Assembly: GCA_938028465.1 (NCBI GenBank)
Contig: CALJAA010000163.1
Span: forward strand, 1 to 53,184
DNA from: an uncultured Granulosicoccaceae bacterium
GTDB lineage: Bacteria; Pseudomonadota; Gammaproteobacteria; Granulosicoccales; Granulosicoccaceae
Direction: 5' to 3'
DNA: 53,184 bases
The position numbers and the translations under genes are program-made. Shown here one piece after another: positions 1-7,670 of this stretch (its first letter is position 1; the number at the start of each line of letters is the position of its first letter). The notes under the pieces are model-generated. The model saw nothing but the letters and a program-made list of their open reading frames with translations. It did not search any database and had not been told where the DNA came from.

Positions 1-36
1 ACTTGTCTTAAAAATCCTATTTAGATGGAGAACACG

Positions 37-594
37 ATGGAAACCGTTAGCTTTATCAACATGGCCGATGGCACCAAGGCAGATTATGAGTTTCTTGGTA
101 AGCATGAAGAAGAATATGCCAAGGGTTTGCCTGGTAGGTTAATTGAGGCGCTTAAAAAATTAGAGCATTCGTTTTCTGGCTATAAAGTATCGAGGCTTGA
201 GCACTCATTGCAAAGCGCGACACGAGCGCATCAAGATGGCCGGTCGGTGGAATATGTCGTCGCAGCTCTACTACATGATATTGGTGATGAACTAGCCCCG
301 TATAGCCATAGTGAAATGGCAGCCTCTATCCTTCGGCCGTATGTAGAAGAGCGAATTTACTGGATAATCAAAACACACGGTGTATTCCAGATGTATTACT
401 ACGCTCACCTAACGGGTGGGGATCAAAACGCGCGTGATCGTTACAAGGATAATCCGTGGTATGAAGATGCAGTAGAGTTTTGCCATCTTTACGATCAAAA
501 CTGTTTCGATCCTGAGTACAAGAGCAAACCACTAGCCTTTTTTGAACCCATGATAGCCGACGTGTTTGGGCGTGAACCGGCGTTTGGTGAGTAG
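37..594 (+). CDS. HD-domain protein, PhnZ/MIOX-like di-iron oxygenase or phosphohydrolase family
   Basis: A 185-residue soluble protein with an HD-type metal site. A His lies in LEHSLQSA, a His-Asp pair in ALLHDIGDE, another His in YSHSEMA, one in KTHGVF, and an Asp in HLYDQNC. This order (H, HD, H, H, D) matches the HD fold branch that contains PhnZ, a mixed-valence di-iron oxygenase of 2-aminoethylphosphonate catabolism, and myo-inositol oxygenase. An N-terminal EEEYAKGLPG segment resembles the lid carrying the PhnZ active-site Tyr. Two ATGs are possible, at 25 and 37. I chose 37 because GGAG at 27-30 sits six bases upstream. Substrate is not deducible; a plain phosphohydrolase role is the alternative. 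No phn genes are adjacent. Confidence 0.75.
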   Translation: METVSFINMADGTKADYEFLGKHEEEYAKGLPGRLIEALKKLEHSFSGYKVSRLEHSLQSATRAHQDGRSVEYVVAALLHDIGDELAPYSHSEMAASILRPYVEERIYWIIKTHGVFQMYYYAHLTGGDQNARDRYKDNPWYEDAVEFCHLYDQNCFDPEYKSKPLAFFEPMIADVFGREPAFGE

Positions 595-619
595 TTCGGA
601 TAGGTCTGCAGTGCATTAG

Positions 620-1972
620 TTATGGAATAAGGACGGTTACCAGTTTTATGTTCGATGTTGCTAATAGCGTAAGCCTTGCTTGCTCTATTTGGGCGAGTTG
701 CGAGGGTGTCGCAACACCTGCCTGAATCATCACCTCCATTCGCAGTGCATCAACTTGTGTGTTACTGATAGTGGTGGTGATACCCTTATCTTTAGCGCTC
801 ACAAACCCCTGTGTTTTTAGCTTATTAAGAAACTTGTCATCAGCTTTTTGTGCATCTTGTATTATTGATTGATAGAGCCCGTCTGGCTGGCTGATTGGAT
901 TGTAGGCTTTGCTTGTTAGATCCTTAGTGTATACCGCCACGGCTTCTCTACCATCGATAAAATCAACCACAGGGAACGATCGCACGGTCGACACTAGATT
1001 GGTGTAGCGAGCATGAGTTTGCATGCCAGCTTCTAGTTTTACACCTCGATCAATGCCGTTGTAATCGACAAAGTAGCTCCGGCAACTTTGTGGGCGTAGA
1101 TCTATCTTTACCGAATAACGGGCTGGTTGGCTCAACTGAAAAGAACTTGGCGGTGGATTGTCGCTAACGTTGCAAGATTGATCGCTAGGCTGCTTTTGCG
1201 GTTGTAGTTGAGTGTCGGTAGTGGACGCTGTGCAGAGCATGACTGGAGGAGCAGTAGGGTAGTAGAACCGATTGCTTTGGTTGGCAGATCGACTCGCTGA
1301 TAGTCTGCTGTATTGATCATATTCGAATGTAACAGAAGCACCATCTGTTTGTGAAATGCGCGTTAGAGCGCCATTGTTATCGTGGTCCAAAAGCAGTGTG
1401 CTTCCCTTATTATTGAATAATCTGGATAGCACGCCATTTTTGTAGCGTAGCTTGATAGCAGGTGTGTTAAGCGTTTTTATTTCTACCGGATAAGAACCGA
1501 AAAAGACCGTTGTTTTTACTGGTGTTATTAAACGGTAGCGGTTTTGTTTATGTTCTATTGTCTCACTGGGTGAATTGTCAGCTACATAGTTATGAGCATC
1601 GATGGGTAAGAACAATTGTCTTGTACCGTTGGGATTAAGCAGCTCGAGCTTGTCTTGGTTTTTAAGAAGTCGTATGTGGTAACTGTGACGCCAGGAGTAA
1701 CCCATTGCGGAAGGTGTTCGGTCGCTAGTGGGTATGTACCGCCAGTGGAACGGTATTTCTTTATTAAACTCAGTAGGTAGTTGTGTTATGTAATTCTGTT
1801 GCGCACTTAATGCGATAGTTGAGTGTTTTACAATGCTATCGGCGTGCACATAGTATGAGGCGCAAACACCGGCTGAACAATAAAGTACAGCGCGGGTAAC
1901 GCTTCGTAATGCAATTTTATACCGACACTTAAAAGGATGCGGGCCCAAGCGGACCAGTTGTAGATTATCCAT
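620..1972 (-). CDS. Secreted orphan RHS/YD-repeat-type protein of unknown function
   Basis: A 450-residue protein with a hydrophobic segment near residues 20-42 ending ASYYVHADS, read as a signal peptide or anchor. Residues about 60-110 (IPFHWRY, MGYSWRHSY) look like the N-terminal module of RHS proteins (DUF6531-like). A YD-type stretch follows around residues 195-220 (TRISQTDGASVTFEYDQYSRL). RHS proteins normally run above 1000 residues with a long repeat shell and a toxic C-terminus. Here the repeat region is one or two units, followed by a Pro/Gln/Ser linker and an unrecognised C-terminal domain of about 160 residues. No immunity gene or VgrG lies beside it. It is divergent from the pilus locus, so its link to that locus is only positional. 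Confidence 0.6.
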   Translation of the reverse strand: MDNLQLVRLGPHPFKCRYKIALRSVTRAVLYCSAGVCASYYVHADSIVKHSTIALSAQQNYITQLPTEFNKEIPFHWRYIPTSDRTPSAMGYSWRHSYHIRLLKNQDKLELLNPNGTRQLFLPIDAHNYVADNSPSETIEHKQNRYRLITPVKTTVFFGSYPVEIKTLNTPAIKLRYKNGVLSRLFNNKGSTLLLDHDNNGALTRISQTDGASVTFEYDQYSRLSASRSANQSNRFYYPTAPPVMLCTASTTDTQLQPQKQPSDQSCNVSDNPPPSSFQLSQPARYSVKIDLRPQSCRSYFVDYNGIDRGVKLEAGMQTHARYTNLVSTVRSFPVVDFIDGREAVAVYTKDLTSKAYNPISQPDGLYQSIIQDAQKADDKFLNKLKTQGFVSAKDKGITTTISNTQVDALRMEVMIQAGVATPSQLAQIEQARLTLLATSNIKLVTVLIP

Positions 1973-2065
1973 ATCCGTTAGCTCAATCCGTGAGAGCGAT
2001 CACAATACCTTTGTTATACGAGATTCACAAGCCTGTATGCTAATGAAAATATTTTTAATTGTTCG

Positions 2066-2094
2066 TTGACCGCGCTACTAGTTTCAGTTACGTT
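2066..2094 (+). promoter_or_regulatory. Candidate sigma-70 promoter upstream of the pilus locus
   Basis: TTGACC (2066-2071) and TACGTT (2089-2094) are separated by 17 bases and lie about 40 bases upstream of the gene at 2136. The -10 element is weak. The 1973-2135 intergenic stretch between the divergent genes shows nothing else clear. Confidence 0.35.
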
Positions 2095-2135
2095 GTCTCT
2101 AACGGAGAGTTATACGACAAGGAGTTGTTACCGTC

Positions 2136-2882
2136 ATGTTCAAACCCCCTCGACAAATAAAATGCGGTCCTTTAGCTAATACCAATAGCGTTAAGGCTGC
2201 GTGTATATTACCTATCGCATTTTTTTTGAGTGTTCATAATACGTTTTCCATTGCGAGCGTAAGCGGTACTGAAGTGCTTGATATTCCTAGTATCACCGCT
2301 ACAAAAATCACAAGGGATACACGTTCTGGAGACGTGGTTGCAACCGACTGGATTCAACTATCACCAGAAGGGCTACGTGCCCGTCAATCTGGTCCCCAAA
2401 CCAAATTTGAATATCTACAAAACTTCAAACAAGAAAAGCTATGGATGATGGACTGGAGTCGTAAGATACTGCTTGAATCATCTCCTGAAGAGGGCGGGCT
2501 GATAGGCCAAGAGGGGGACAATACTGTATTAGAGGAGTTTGTTGCCGCTGTTGGTGAAACGCCGCAAAGCAGTGTCTTAACTGCTGTCCCGTGCATGGAT
2601 TTGGTGGCGGTAGAAGTAGGGGTAGCTAAATGGCGAGAGCAAAATGTCACTGTCTGGAGCTGCGAATTTGCTGGAGGCGAACATTTCAGCGAAGTGTTTT
2701 ATAGCCTTCAGTGGGGCCTTGTTGTTCGCGAAGAGCGAGTTGATCAAACAACCATTGAGCTAAGCAATATAAAATCGGCTGAATTTTCTGTGGACCACTT
2801 TACACCTCCAACATATTTTCGAAAAACCGATTTTCGTGAACTAATAATCGGTTCGCCTGAAATTGGTAACTATTCTGAGTAG
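2136..2882 (+). CDS. Secreted protein of unknown function at the head of the Tad-like locus
   Basis: A 248-residue protein with an N-terminal hydrophobic segment at about residues 22-40 (ACILPIAFFLSV, then NTFSIASVS), consistent with Sec export. The remainder is soluble and beta-rich in character, with a WMMDWSRKILLE segment like the 'W.D...k....' strands of LolA/DUF4412-type periplasmic proteins. That resemblance is weak and I do not assign a family. Two Cys residues (AVPCMDL and VWSCEF) could form a disulfide after export. AAGGAG at 2119-2124 is an 11-base-spaced ribosome site. It points the same way as the pilin gene but is separated from it by 222 bases containing a promoter, so it may be a separate unit that works with the pilus. 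Confidence 0.6.
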   Translation: MFKPPRQIKCGPLANTNSVKAACILPIAFFLSVHNTFSIASVSGTEVLDIPSITATKITRDTRSGDVVATDWIQLSPEGLRARQSGPQTKFEYLQNFKQEKLWMMDWSRKILLESSPEEGGLIGQEGDNTVLEEFVAAVGETPQSSVLTAVPCMDLVAVEVGVAKWREQNVTVWSCEFAGGEHFSEVFYSLQWGLVVREERVDQTTIELSNIKSAEFSVDHFTPPTYFRKTDFRELIIGSPEIGNYSE

Positions 2883-2952
2883 TTACTAAATTAAAAAATA
2901 AACTATCCATTCACATTTATTTATACAGCGAAACTGAGTAGGAAAAATCCTA

Positions 2953-2981
2953 TTGAACTGTTTCAAAGCATCGGATAGTTT
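2953..2981 (+). promoter_or_regulatory. Candidate promoter of the Flp pilin gene
   Basis: TTGAAC (2953-2958), a 17-base spacer, then TAGTTT (2976-2981). Transcription would start near 2988 and give a leader of about 117 bases before the pilin ATG. This is pattern matching only. Confidence 0.4.
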
Positions 2982-2987
2982 GGCTGC

Positions 2988-3104
2988 ATCAGAGGGACCT
3001 CTGTGTTTAAGGACCGGAACACTAGATGATTCGGATTAACTAGCTTGGGATATCCCTAAGCAAAAATGTTTTATTAAAATGTTTATATACAGGAGTAGTT
3101 AAAC
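2988..3104 (+). promoter_or_regulatory. GGA-rich structured leader of the pilin mRNA (candidate CsrA/RsmA target)
   Basis: The leader contains a hairpin at 2990-3003 (CAGAG stem, GGAC loop, CTCTG stem). It also has further GGA triplets at 3011, 3016, 3033 and 3048, and one inside the ribosome site (CAGGAG, 3090-3095). A second hairpin spans 3043-3061 around GGGATATCCC. CsrA/RsmA proteins bind GGA presented in hairpin loops and often overlap the Shine-Dalgarno sequence. Six GGA in about 117 bases is well above the roughly two expected by chance. CsrA is encoded in this window. Binding itself is inferred. Confidence 0.4.
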
Positions 3105-3371
3105 ATGCGCACTATCGCATCAAAGCAAGCAGTTCAGAGCAAACGTCTTATCCGAGGCCAAGGTCTAACTGAATACATCATCATCGTTGCACTTATCGCA
3201 TTAGCTTCAGTTGGCGCGGTTGGTTACTTCGGTACATCGGTAAAATCCCAATTTGTAAACATGGGTGCTGAGCTCACGGGTGGTACTAGTACTGCCGTTG
3301 CTACGCAAGCAGGTATTGCTGCAACTGAAGACACCGCAGCAACAACAAAAGCGACTTTGGGTAACTACTAA
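3105..3371 (+). CDS. flp: Flp-type major pilin
   Basis: An 88-residue pilin precursor. The class III prepilin signature is visible: a short basic leader ending RLIRG, then QGLTEYIIIVALIALASVGAVG. The Glu at +5 and Tyr at +6 are the hallmark of Flp pilins, and the hydrophobic helix follows directly. Cleavage after the Gly would leave a mature subunit of about 68 residues that polymerises through the helix. The Ala/Thr-rich tail (GGTSTAVATQAG and onward) is longer than in the shortest Flp pilins and would be surface exposed. It has a good ribosome site (AGGAG, nine bases before ATG), its own candidate promoter, a GGA-rich leader, and an intrinsic terminator 44 bases after the stop. This is the usual layout for an overexpressed filament subunit. 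Confidence 0.88.
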   Translation: MRTIASKQAVQSKRLIRGQGLTEYIIIVALIALASVGAVGYFGTSVKSQFVNMGAELTGGTSTAVATQAGIAATEDTAATTKATLGNY

Positions 3372-3414
3372 TTGTTTAATAACAACTAGTTATTCAATAA
3401 CGTCAAGTAGTAGG

Positions 3415-3441
3415 CGCAGCCGTTTTTTCGGCTGCGTTCTT
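3415..3441 (+). terminator. Intrinsic terminator/attenuator between pilin and downstream pilus operon
   Basis: A perfect 8-bp stem CGCAGCCG / CGGCTGCG encloses a T6 loop and is followed by TTCTT. It lies 44 bases past the pilin stop and 22 bases before the next ATG. Partial termination here would set a high pilin to assembly-protein ratio. Confidence 0.75.
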
Positions 3442-3463
3442 CAAAGCATCGAATGGAGGCGAA

Positions 3464-5902
3464 ATGCGAAACAAGCAACGTGGACAAGTACTGCCTTTTG
3501 GTCTGGCGCTAGCTGCGGCAGGAGCCTTAACAGCACTGGTTCTTTTTAATACCGGGCAAGTTGCTTCAGACAAAACCAGATTAGCTAATGCTGCCGACGC
3601 CGCTGCTTATAGTGGTTTGGTATGGCAGGCAAGAGCACTTAACTTCCAGGCTTACACCAATCGGGCAATGGTTGCCAATCAGGTAGCTATGGCCCAAGCC
3701 GTTAGCCTAAAATCTTGGGCACTTTACGGTAGAGTCGCTACAACTAATATCAATACAGTACTGGGTGGCGTGCCATTTGTTGGTGCAATCACAAATGTGA
3801 TGGCGGCTACCATGCGCACTACCGAAAGTATTGTGTCTCCTATTACCGCCGGTATGCTGTCGGTTTCAAATGCGGTTAATGGTGCCCTATCAAAAGCGCA
3901 AACAGCCATGTTTGCCAGTAGTTTTGCAGCAACACCCGAAATCATCCATAACGTCGTTAAAGCGAACGATCCAAAATTTAATTCAAACACGGCATACAGT
4001 ATTGCAAGCCAACTTCAAAACGCGAAGGATTGGGATAGCTTTACTGAAGGCTACGAAACATCCGACCGTCAAGCCATGAAGGCACGAATGGATGTCATCA
4101 ACCGCTCTAGAGATCCGTGGTCTAAAAAACGTAATTGGGATTTCTTCGGTAGCTATATGCCGGTATTTGGTATTGCAAAATTTAGATTAGAAAAGCGCGC
4201 TGAAACTCGTTTGATAGAAGTAACAACCACGCAAACGGATGATAGAGGTAATCAAACAGGTTCTGAGACTAACTACGAATGGAAAGCAAAGGATACGCTT
4301 TCGCTGCAGTTTCAATGGTTCAAGTGGAAGAGAACTCGGTTTAAGTGGGTTCGATATGAAACACCGATTGGTTGGGGCGAAGCGATTGCTAACAATCAAT
4401 CAGGGGACGGTAGTATTGAGCCCTGTCCTGTAAGCAACCCCTTTCGTGTCGGTAACGGTAGGCCGGAATGCGCTAAATGGCTTGGGCACAACAAAACATC
4501 AGAGGCGGCAGCTGATATGGGCTTGCGTGACTTGAATGGTAATGAGAGCCGTAAAAAAATGGGAGCAACGTTTAATGGTATTCAAGCTTACCGATCACTG
4601 TCTAGAGAGATCGAAGCACAGGAATCCCCTCGGTTGATCTTACGTGTAGAAGTCGCGATGCCCATAAACGATATTCGTTCATCCGATACATTTTTAAATT
4701 CAGAAAAATTTAAGGCCTCAGTACAAGCGCCAGGTGAAGTGTTGACCTCTATTAGTACTGCTGAGGTGTATTACCAACGTCCAGAAGAGTTGCTATCAGA
4801 AGCAAACCCTCAGCGAGCCAATGGCTACAACCCGTATTGGGATGTTAGGTTGGCCGCTACCTCTAAGGAGCAGCGGTTGGCCGCTTTTAGCCTACGTACT
4901 CCAAGCAGCACAGGGTTGGCGCCGAGCGTGTCAGTTGGTGCTTTAGATAGCTACATAGCACCATCCGGCCCTGTCGAGGGTGATGTGCAAAGCGAACTAG
5001 ATAGCATCGCTTCTCAACTAGCCAATACTGACTCATCGAGTGCGGAATACGCTCAGTTGGAAGCTCGTGAAACGCAATTACAAGCGATTCAAAATGGTGC
5101 AGGTAATGCAGCTGCTTATTCAGACGTTAATGCGATCGCGCAAGCATTTGGTGTTGACCCTACAGAGTTAGCTAATTCGCAAGCTTATCAAGATACCATC
5201 GCTAGTGTAGGTGAAGAAGCACTCAATAACTATATAGATGGCAAGGTCGCTTCATTAGGCTTAGATGTTATTAAGGATCAGGTAAAGCAGGAACTCGAGA
5301 CCGCGCTGGAAGATGCTGCGTCTACGATTCTGGCAGGTGCAATGCAAGGCCTTGGTGGATCAATGGGTGATGCTGCGCAAACGGTTAACGATATCCAAGG
5401 TCGAGTTCAAGGCTATGAGGATCAATATAACCAGATTGCCGGTCAAGTTGAGGGCGTAAGAACATATGCAGAAACGGAAATTGCCGCATTGGAAGCTGAG
5501 CTCGACAGAGTTAAAGATGACATATCTCAGCAATTCACCGAAAAGACTGAAGGGCTGCAACAAGAATTAGCCGAAGCTACACAGCCGTATTTAGACGAAA
5601 TTGAGAGTCTAGAAGCGCGTCTTACCGCTGATCTTGAGATACCGCTAACGCAAGCGAAAATCAATGGCATTAACGCGGATATTGATGCGGCTAATGCCAA
5701 TATCGATACGCTTGTTGGCACACATAAAACGGTGCTGGCACAAGACGTAATGGATATCGTTAATGGCTCAACCGATTCCATGAAAATCGATATAGAACAA
5801 GCCGAGCAGATGGTTAATTTCGAAAATGGTGAATTCCAATTTGATGTTGAGGATTTGGAAGTGTGTGAAAGAGATCTGGAAGACGACCAATGTACAAGTT
5901 GA
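3464..5902 (+). CDS. Large TadG-like pilus-associated protein with long coiled coil
   Basis: An 812-residue protein with a pilin-like N-terminus (RNKQRGQVLPFGLALAAAGALTALVLF), followed by the segment typical of the TadG-type 'Tad' domain (NAADAAAYSGLVWQARALNFQAYTNRAMVANQ). The Gly before the helix is kept, but the +5 Glu needed for prepilin processing is a Pro, so it is probably an uncleaved signal anchor. The middle (residues about 90-500) has no recognised domain; I see no clear vWA MIDAS motif. Residues about 645-757 are strongly heptad-like. The acidic C-terminus has two Cys (VCERDLEDDQC). TadG proteins are usually 400-600 residues, so this one is large. GGAGG precedes the ATG, and the 3' end overlaps the next gene. 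Likely role: anchor or minor component of the pilus machine. Confidence 0.75.
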   Translation: MRNKQRGQVLPFGLALAAAGALTALVLFNTGQVASDKTRLANAADAAAYSGLVWQARALNFQAYTNRAMVANQVAMAQAVSLKSWALYGRVATTNINTVLGGVPFVGAITNVMAATMRTTESIVSPITAGMLSVSNAVNGALSKAQTAMFASSFAATPEIIHNVVKANDPKFNSNTAYSIASQLQNAKDWDSFTEGYETSDRQAMKARMDVINRSRDPWSKKRNWDFFGSYMPVFGIAKFRLEKRAETRLIEVTTTQTDDRGNQTGSETNYEWKAKDTLSLQFQWFKWKRTRFKWVRYETPIGWGEAIANNQSGDGSIEPCPVSNPFRVGNGRPECAKWLGHNKTSEAAADMGLRDLNGNESRKKMGATFNGIQAYRSLSREIEAQESPRLILRVEVAMPINDIRSSDTFLNSEKFKASVQAPGEVLTSISTAEVYYQRPEELLSEANPQRANGYNPYWDVRLAATSKEQRLAAFSLRTPSSTGLAPSVSVGALDSYIAPSGPVEGDVQSELDSIASQLANTDSSSAEYAQLEARETQLQAIQNGAGNAAAYSDVNAIAQAFGVDPTELANSQAYQDTIASVGEEALNNYIDGKVASLGLDVIKDQVKQELETALEDAASTILAGAMQGLGGSMGDAAQTVNDIQGRVQGYEDQYNQIAGQVEGVRTYAETEIAALEAELDRVKDDISQQFTEKTEGLQQELAEATQPYLDEIESLEARLTADLEIPLTQAKINGINADIDAANANIDTLVGTHKTVLAQDVMDIVNGSTDSMKIDIEQAEQMVNFENGEFQFDVEDLEVCERDLEDDQCTS

Positions 5903-6741
5903 TGAAAACTAATAAGCCTGGTATTTACACACAGGGAAGCTCAATGACTGAGTTTGCTGTGCTGACCTTGGCCATGTTGCCCATCATGATTGGTATACCG
6001 ATGGTGGGCAAGATGATTGATCTAAAACAAACCACCATAAATGCGAGTCGCTATTCAGCATGGGAAGCGACCGTTGCCAGCGGAACAATTGAAGCTGCGC
6101 AAGTGAATTCCCGTTTTTTTCAAAATTCAGATGGCGCAATAAAAACCCAGGCGGTGCAACACGAAAGTCATCAGCTGTGGGGCGAAACAAGTGGGACAGC
6201 GCCTGACTCTTACATGGACAAGGGCTCTGTGCGCATATCTGATAGCAGTGTTGTATCCAATTCTTCCGACACAAATCACACACAGAACGTGAGCGATGCT
6301 AGAACCGCAGCCGTAAGTTTTGGTGGCGTAGTCAAAGATGTTGGCGAAATCTTGTCATGGGCACCAGGCACCGATTGGGGGATATCGCAGGATGGATTAC
6401 TCAATGCCGAAGTACAGGTAAAGGTAAAAGAAAACGATTTTCTCAATGGGGAAAACACGGCGGCCTGTAACTCTGAAGATGGCACATTCGCTTGTATGAC
6501 GGCATCGAACAGCATCATGGTGGATAACTGGAGTGCAAGCAGTGATCGTCAAGCAGCGGATCGTACGCGAAGTTTTGTACCAACCACTGCCATTCGCGAT
6601 GTCAGCGATATATTGGCAGCTATTGGTAATGTGCCTGTATTCAAAGAACTCAAAGGGCTTGAGCGTAAAAATGGCATGAACGGTTTTGGCCATGTGGACA
6701 TGACGAAATTGCCAAAACTGCTTGATCAGTACCCAGAGTAA
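5890..6741 (+). CDS. TadE-like minor pseudopilin
   Basis: A 283-residue protein with a class III prepilin N-terminus: a short leader, Gly, then SSMTEFAVLTLAMLPIMIG. Glu at +5 and Phe at +6 match the TadE processing motif. The segment after the helix (LKQTTINASRYSAWEATV) is typical of TadE/TadF pseudopilins, which help initiate or stabilise the filament. The rest, about 230 residues, is exported and unrecognised, with one Cys pair (NTAACNSEDGTFACM). The start may be the ATG at 5890, which overlaps the TadG-like gene by 13 bases, or the ATG at 5902, which forms an overlap of one base with its stop codon. Either way the two genes look translationally coupled. Confidence 0.8.
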   Translation: MYKLMKTNKPGIYTQGSSMTEFAVLTLAMLPIMIGIPMVGKMIDLKQTTINASRYSAWEATVASGTIEAAQVNSRFFQNSDGAIKTQAVQHESHQLWGETSGTAPDSYMDKGSVRISDSSVVSNSSDTNHTQNVSDARTAAVSFGGVVKDVGEILSWAPGTDWGISQDGLLNAEVQVKVKENDFLNGENTAACNSEDGTFACMTASNSIMVDNWSASSDRQAADRTRSFVPTTAIRDVSDILAAIGNVPVFKELKGLERKNGMNGFGHVDMTKLPKLLDQYPE

Positions 6742-6755
6742 AATAAGGAAGTTAA

Positions 6756-7451
6756 ATGGTTCTCAAAGGGATAAGCGCAATTTTATTAGGGCTGTGTGCA
6801 TCCGCTGTGCACGCAAAAAACAACGATTTGCAAAATATCGATCTACCCAACGGCGCAATCACTAGCTGGGTGGCCACTGACATGAACCATAACGGGCATG
6901 GCATGGTGATCAAAACACTAACAACAAACCAGCCAGTTGAAGAGGTTATGAACTTCTATCGCACAGCGTGGGAAACACAAAGCGATAGTTTAAGTAATGT
7001 GCCAAGCTATGTAGAAAACGAAATTGGTGATTGGCACGTAATTAGTCGTATTTCTAAATCACATAATTTAGTTGTACAAGTAAAATCTGGTCGGGATGGT
7101 GTGGCAGAAGGTTTTATCTCTTCGATGGCGCTTGCCGCTAAGCCACTTCGTCAGTCTGGTTTAATACCGATCCCACCTAATGCATCACAGGTCTCTCACA
7201 CTCAAACTGGAGATCTAGGTAAGACAGGCCATACCACAATCTTAATATCTCCTAGGAGCGTTGGTGCGGTAGTGGGTTACTACAAGGATCATCTAAGTCG
7301 CGAAGGGTGGGCATTAGTTTCAGATGGTTATGTTGAAGCTAGCCACGTGCTTAAGTTTAACAAGCGTAACTCGGCGTTTGAAATTGTAGTCAGTGCTGCA
7401 CAAGATGGCACGACGGTGATTCTATTAAACAGGACTCAGAGTAATGGTTGA
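6756..7451 (+). CDS. Secreted protein with internally duplicated domain, pilus-locus partner
   Basis: A 231-residue protein with a clear signal peptide (MVLKGISAILLGLCASAVHA, cleavage expected after AHA). The mature part seems to hold two copies of one small alpha/beta unit. In the first, NQPVEEVMNFYRTAWETQ leads to strands ending EGFISSM. In the second, PRSVGAVVGYYKDHLSREGW leads to strands ending TTVILLNR. Each has an 'xxVxxvxxFYkxxwxxxGW' helix followed by beta strands. I do not recognise a named family. The ribosome site AAGGAAG is good and the 3' end overlaps the next gene by eight bases, so it belongs to the pilus operon. A periplasmic assembly or stabilising role is an inference. Confidence 0.65.
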   Translation: MVLKGISAILLGLCASAVHAKNNDLQNIDLPNGAITSWVATDMNHNGHGMVIKTLTTNQPVEEVMNFYRTAWETQSDSLSNVPSYVENEIGDWHVISRISKSHNLVVQVKSGRDGVAEGFISSMALAAKPLRQSGLIPIPPNASQVSHTQTGDLGKTGHTTILISPRSVGAVVGYYKDHLSREGWALVSDGYVEASHVLKFNKRNSAFEIVVSAAQDGTTVILLNRTQSNG

Positions 7452-7638
7452 ATATAATAATGTCAGAAAATTCCGAGAAAATGGATCAGCAAGTATTGAG
7501 TACATTGTGCTATCAGCAATGATTATTAGTTCCCTGTTTTTACCTATTCCTCCATTTGATGTTTCTCTTGTGGACTGGTTCCTCGACACACTACGTGCGT
7601 TTCAGGCAAATAGTACTTATCTTTTGTCCCTCCCATAA
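7444..7638 (+). CDS. Small Flp/TadE-like minor pilin precursor
   Basis: Only 64 residues. A basic leader (VRKFRENG) is followed by SASIEYIVLSAMIISSLFLP, giving the Gly / Glu+5 / Tyr+6 pattern of Flp and TadE prepilins. The mature protein would be about 48 residues, mostly the hydrophobic helix plus a short tail (DWFLDTLRAFQANSTY). It overlaps the upstream gene by eight bases and precedes cpaB by 32 bases, so it is expressed with the assembly genes rather than with the major pilin. Likely a minor or priming subunit. It is easily missed in automatic annotation because of its size. Confidence 0.7.
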   Translation: MVEYNNVRKFRENGSASIEYIVLSAMIISSLFLPIPPFDVSLVDWFLDTLRAFQANSTYLLSLP

Positions 7639-7670
7639 ACGGACGTTAATTTTTAATTCGCAAGGCAGCT

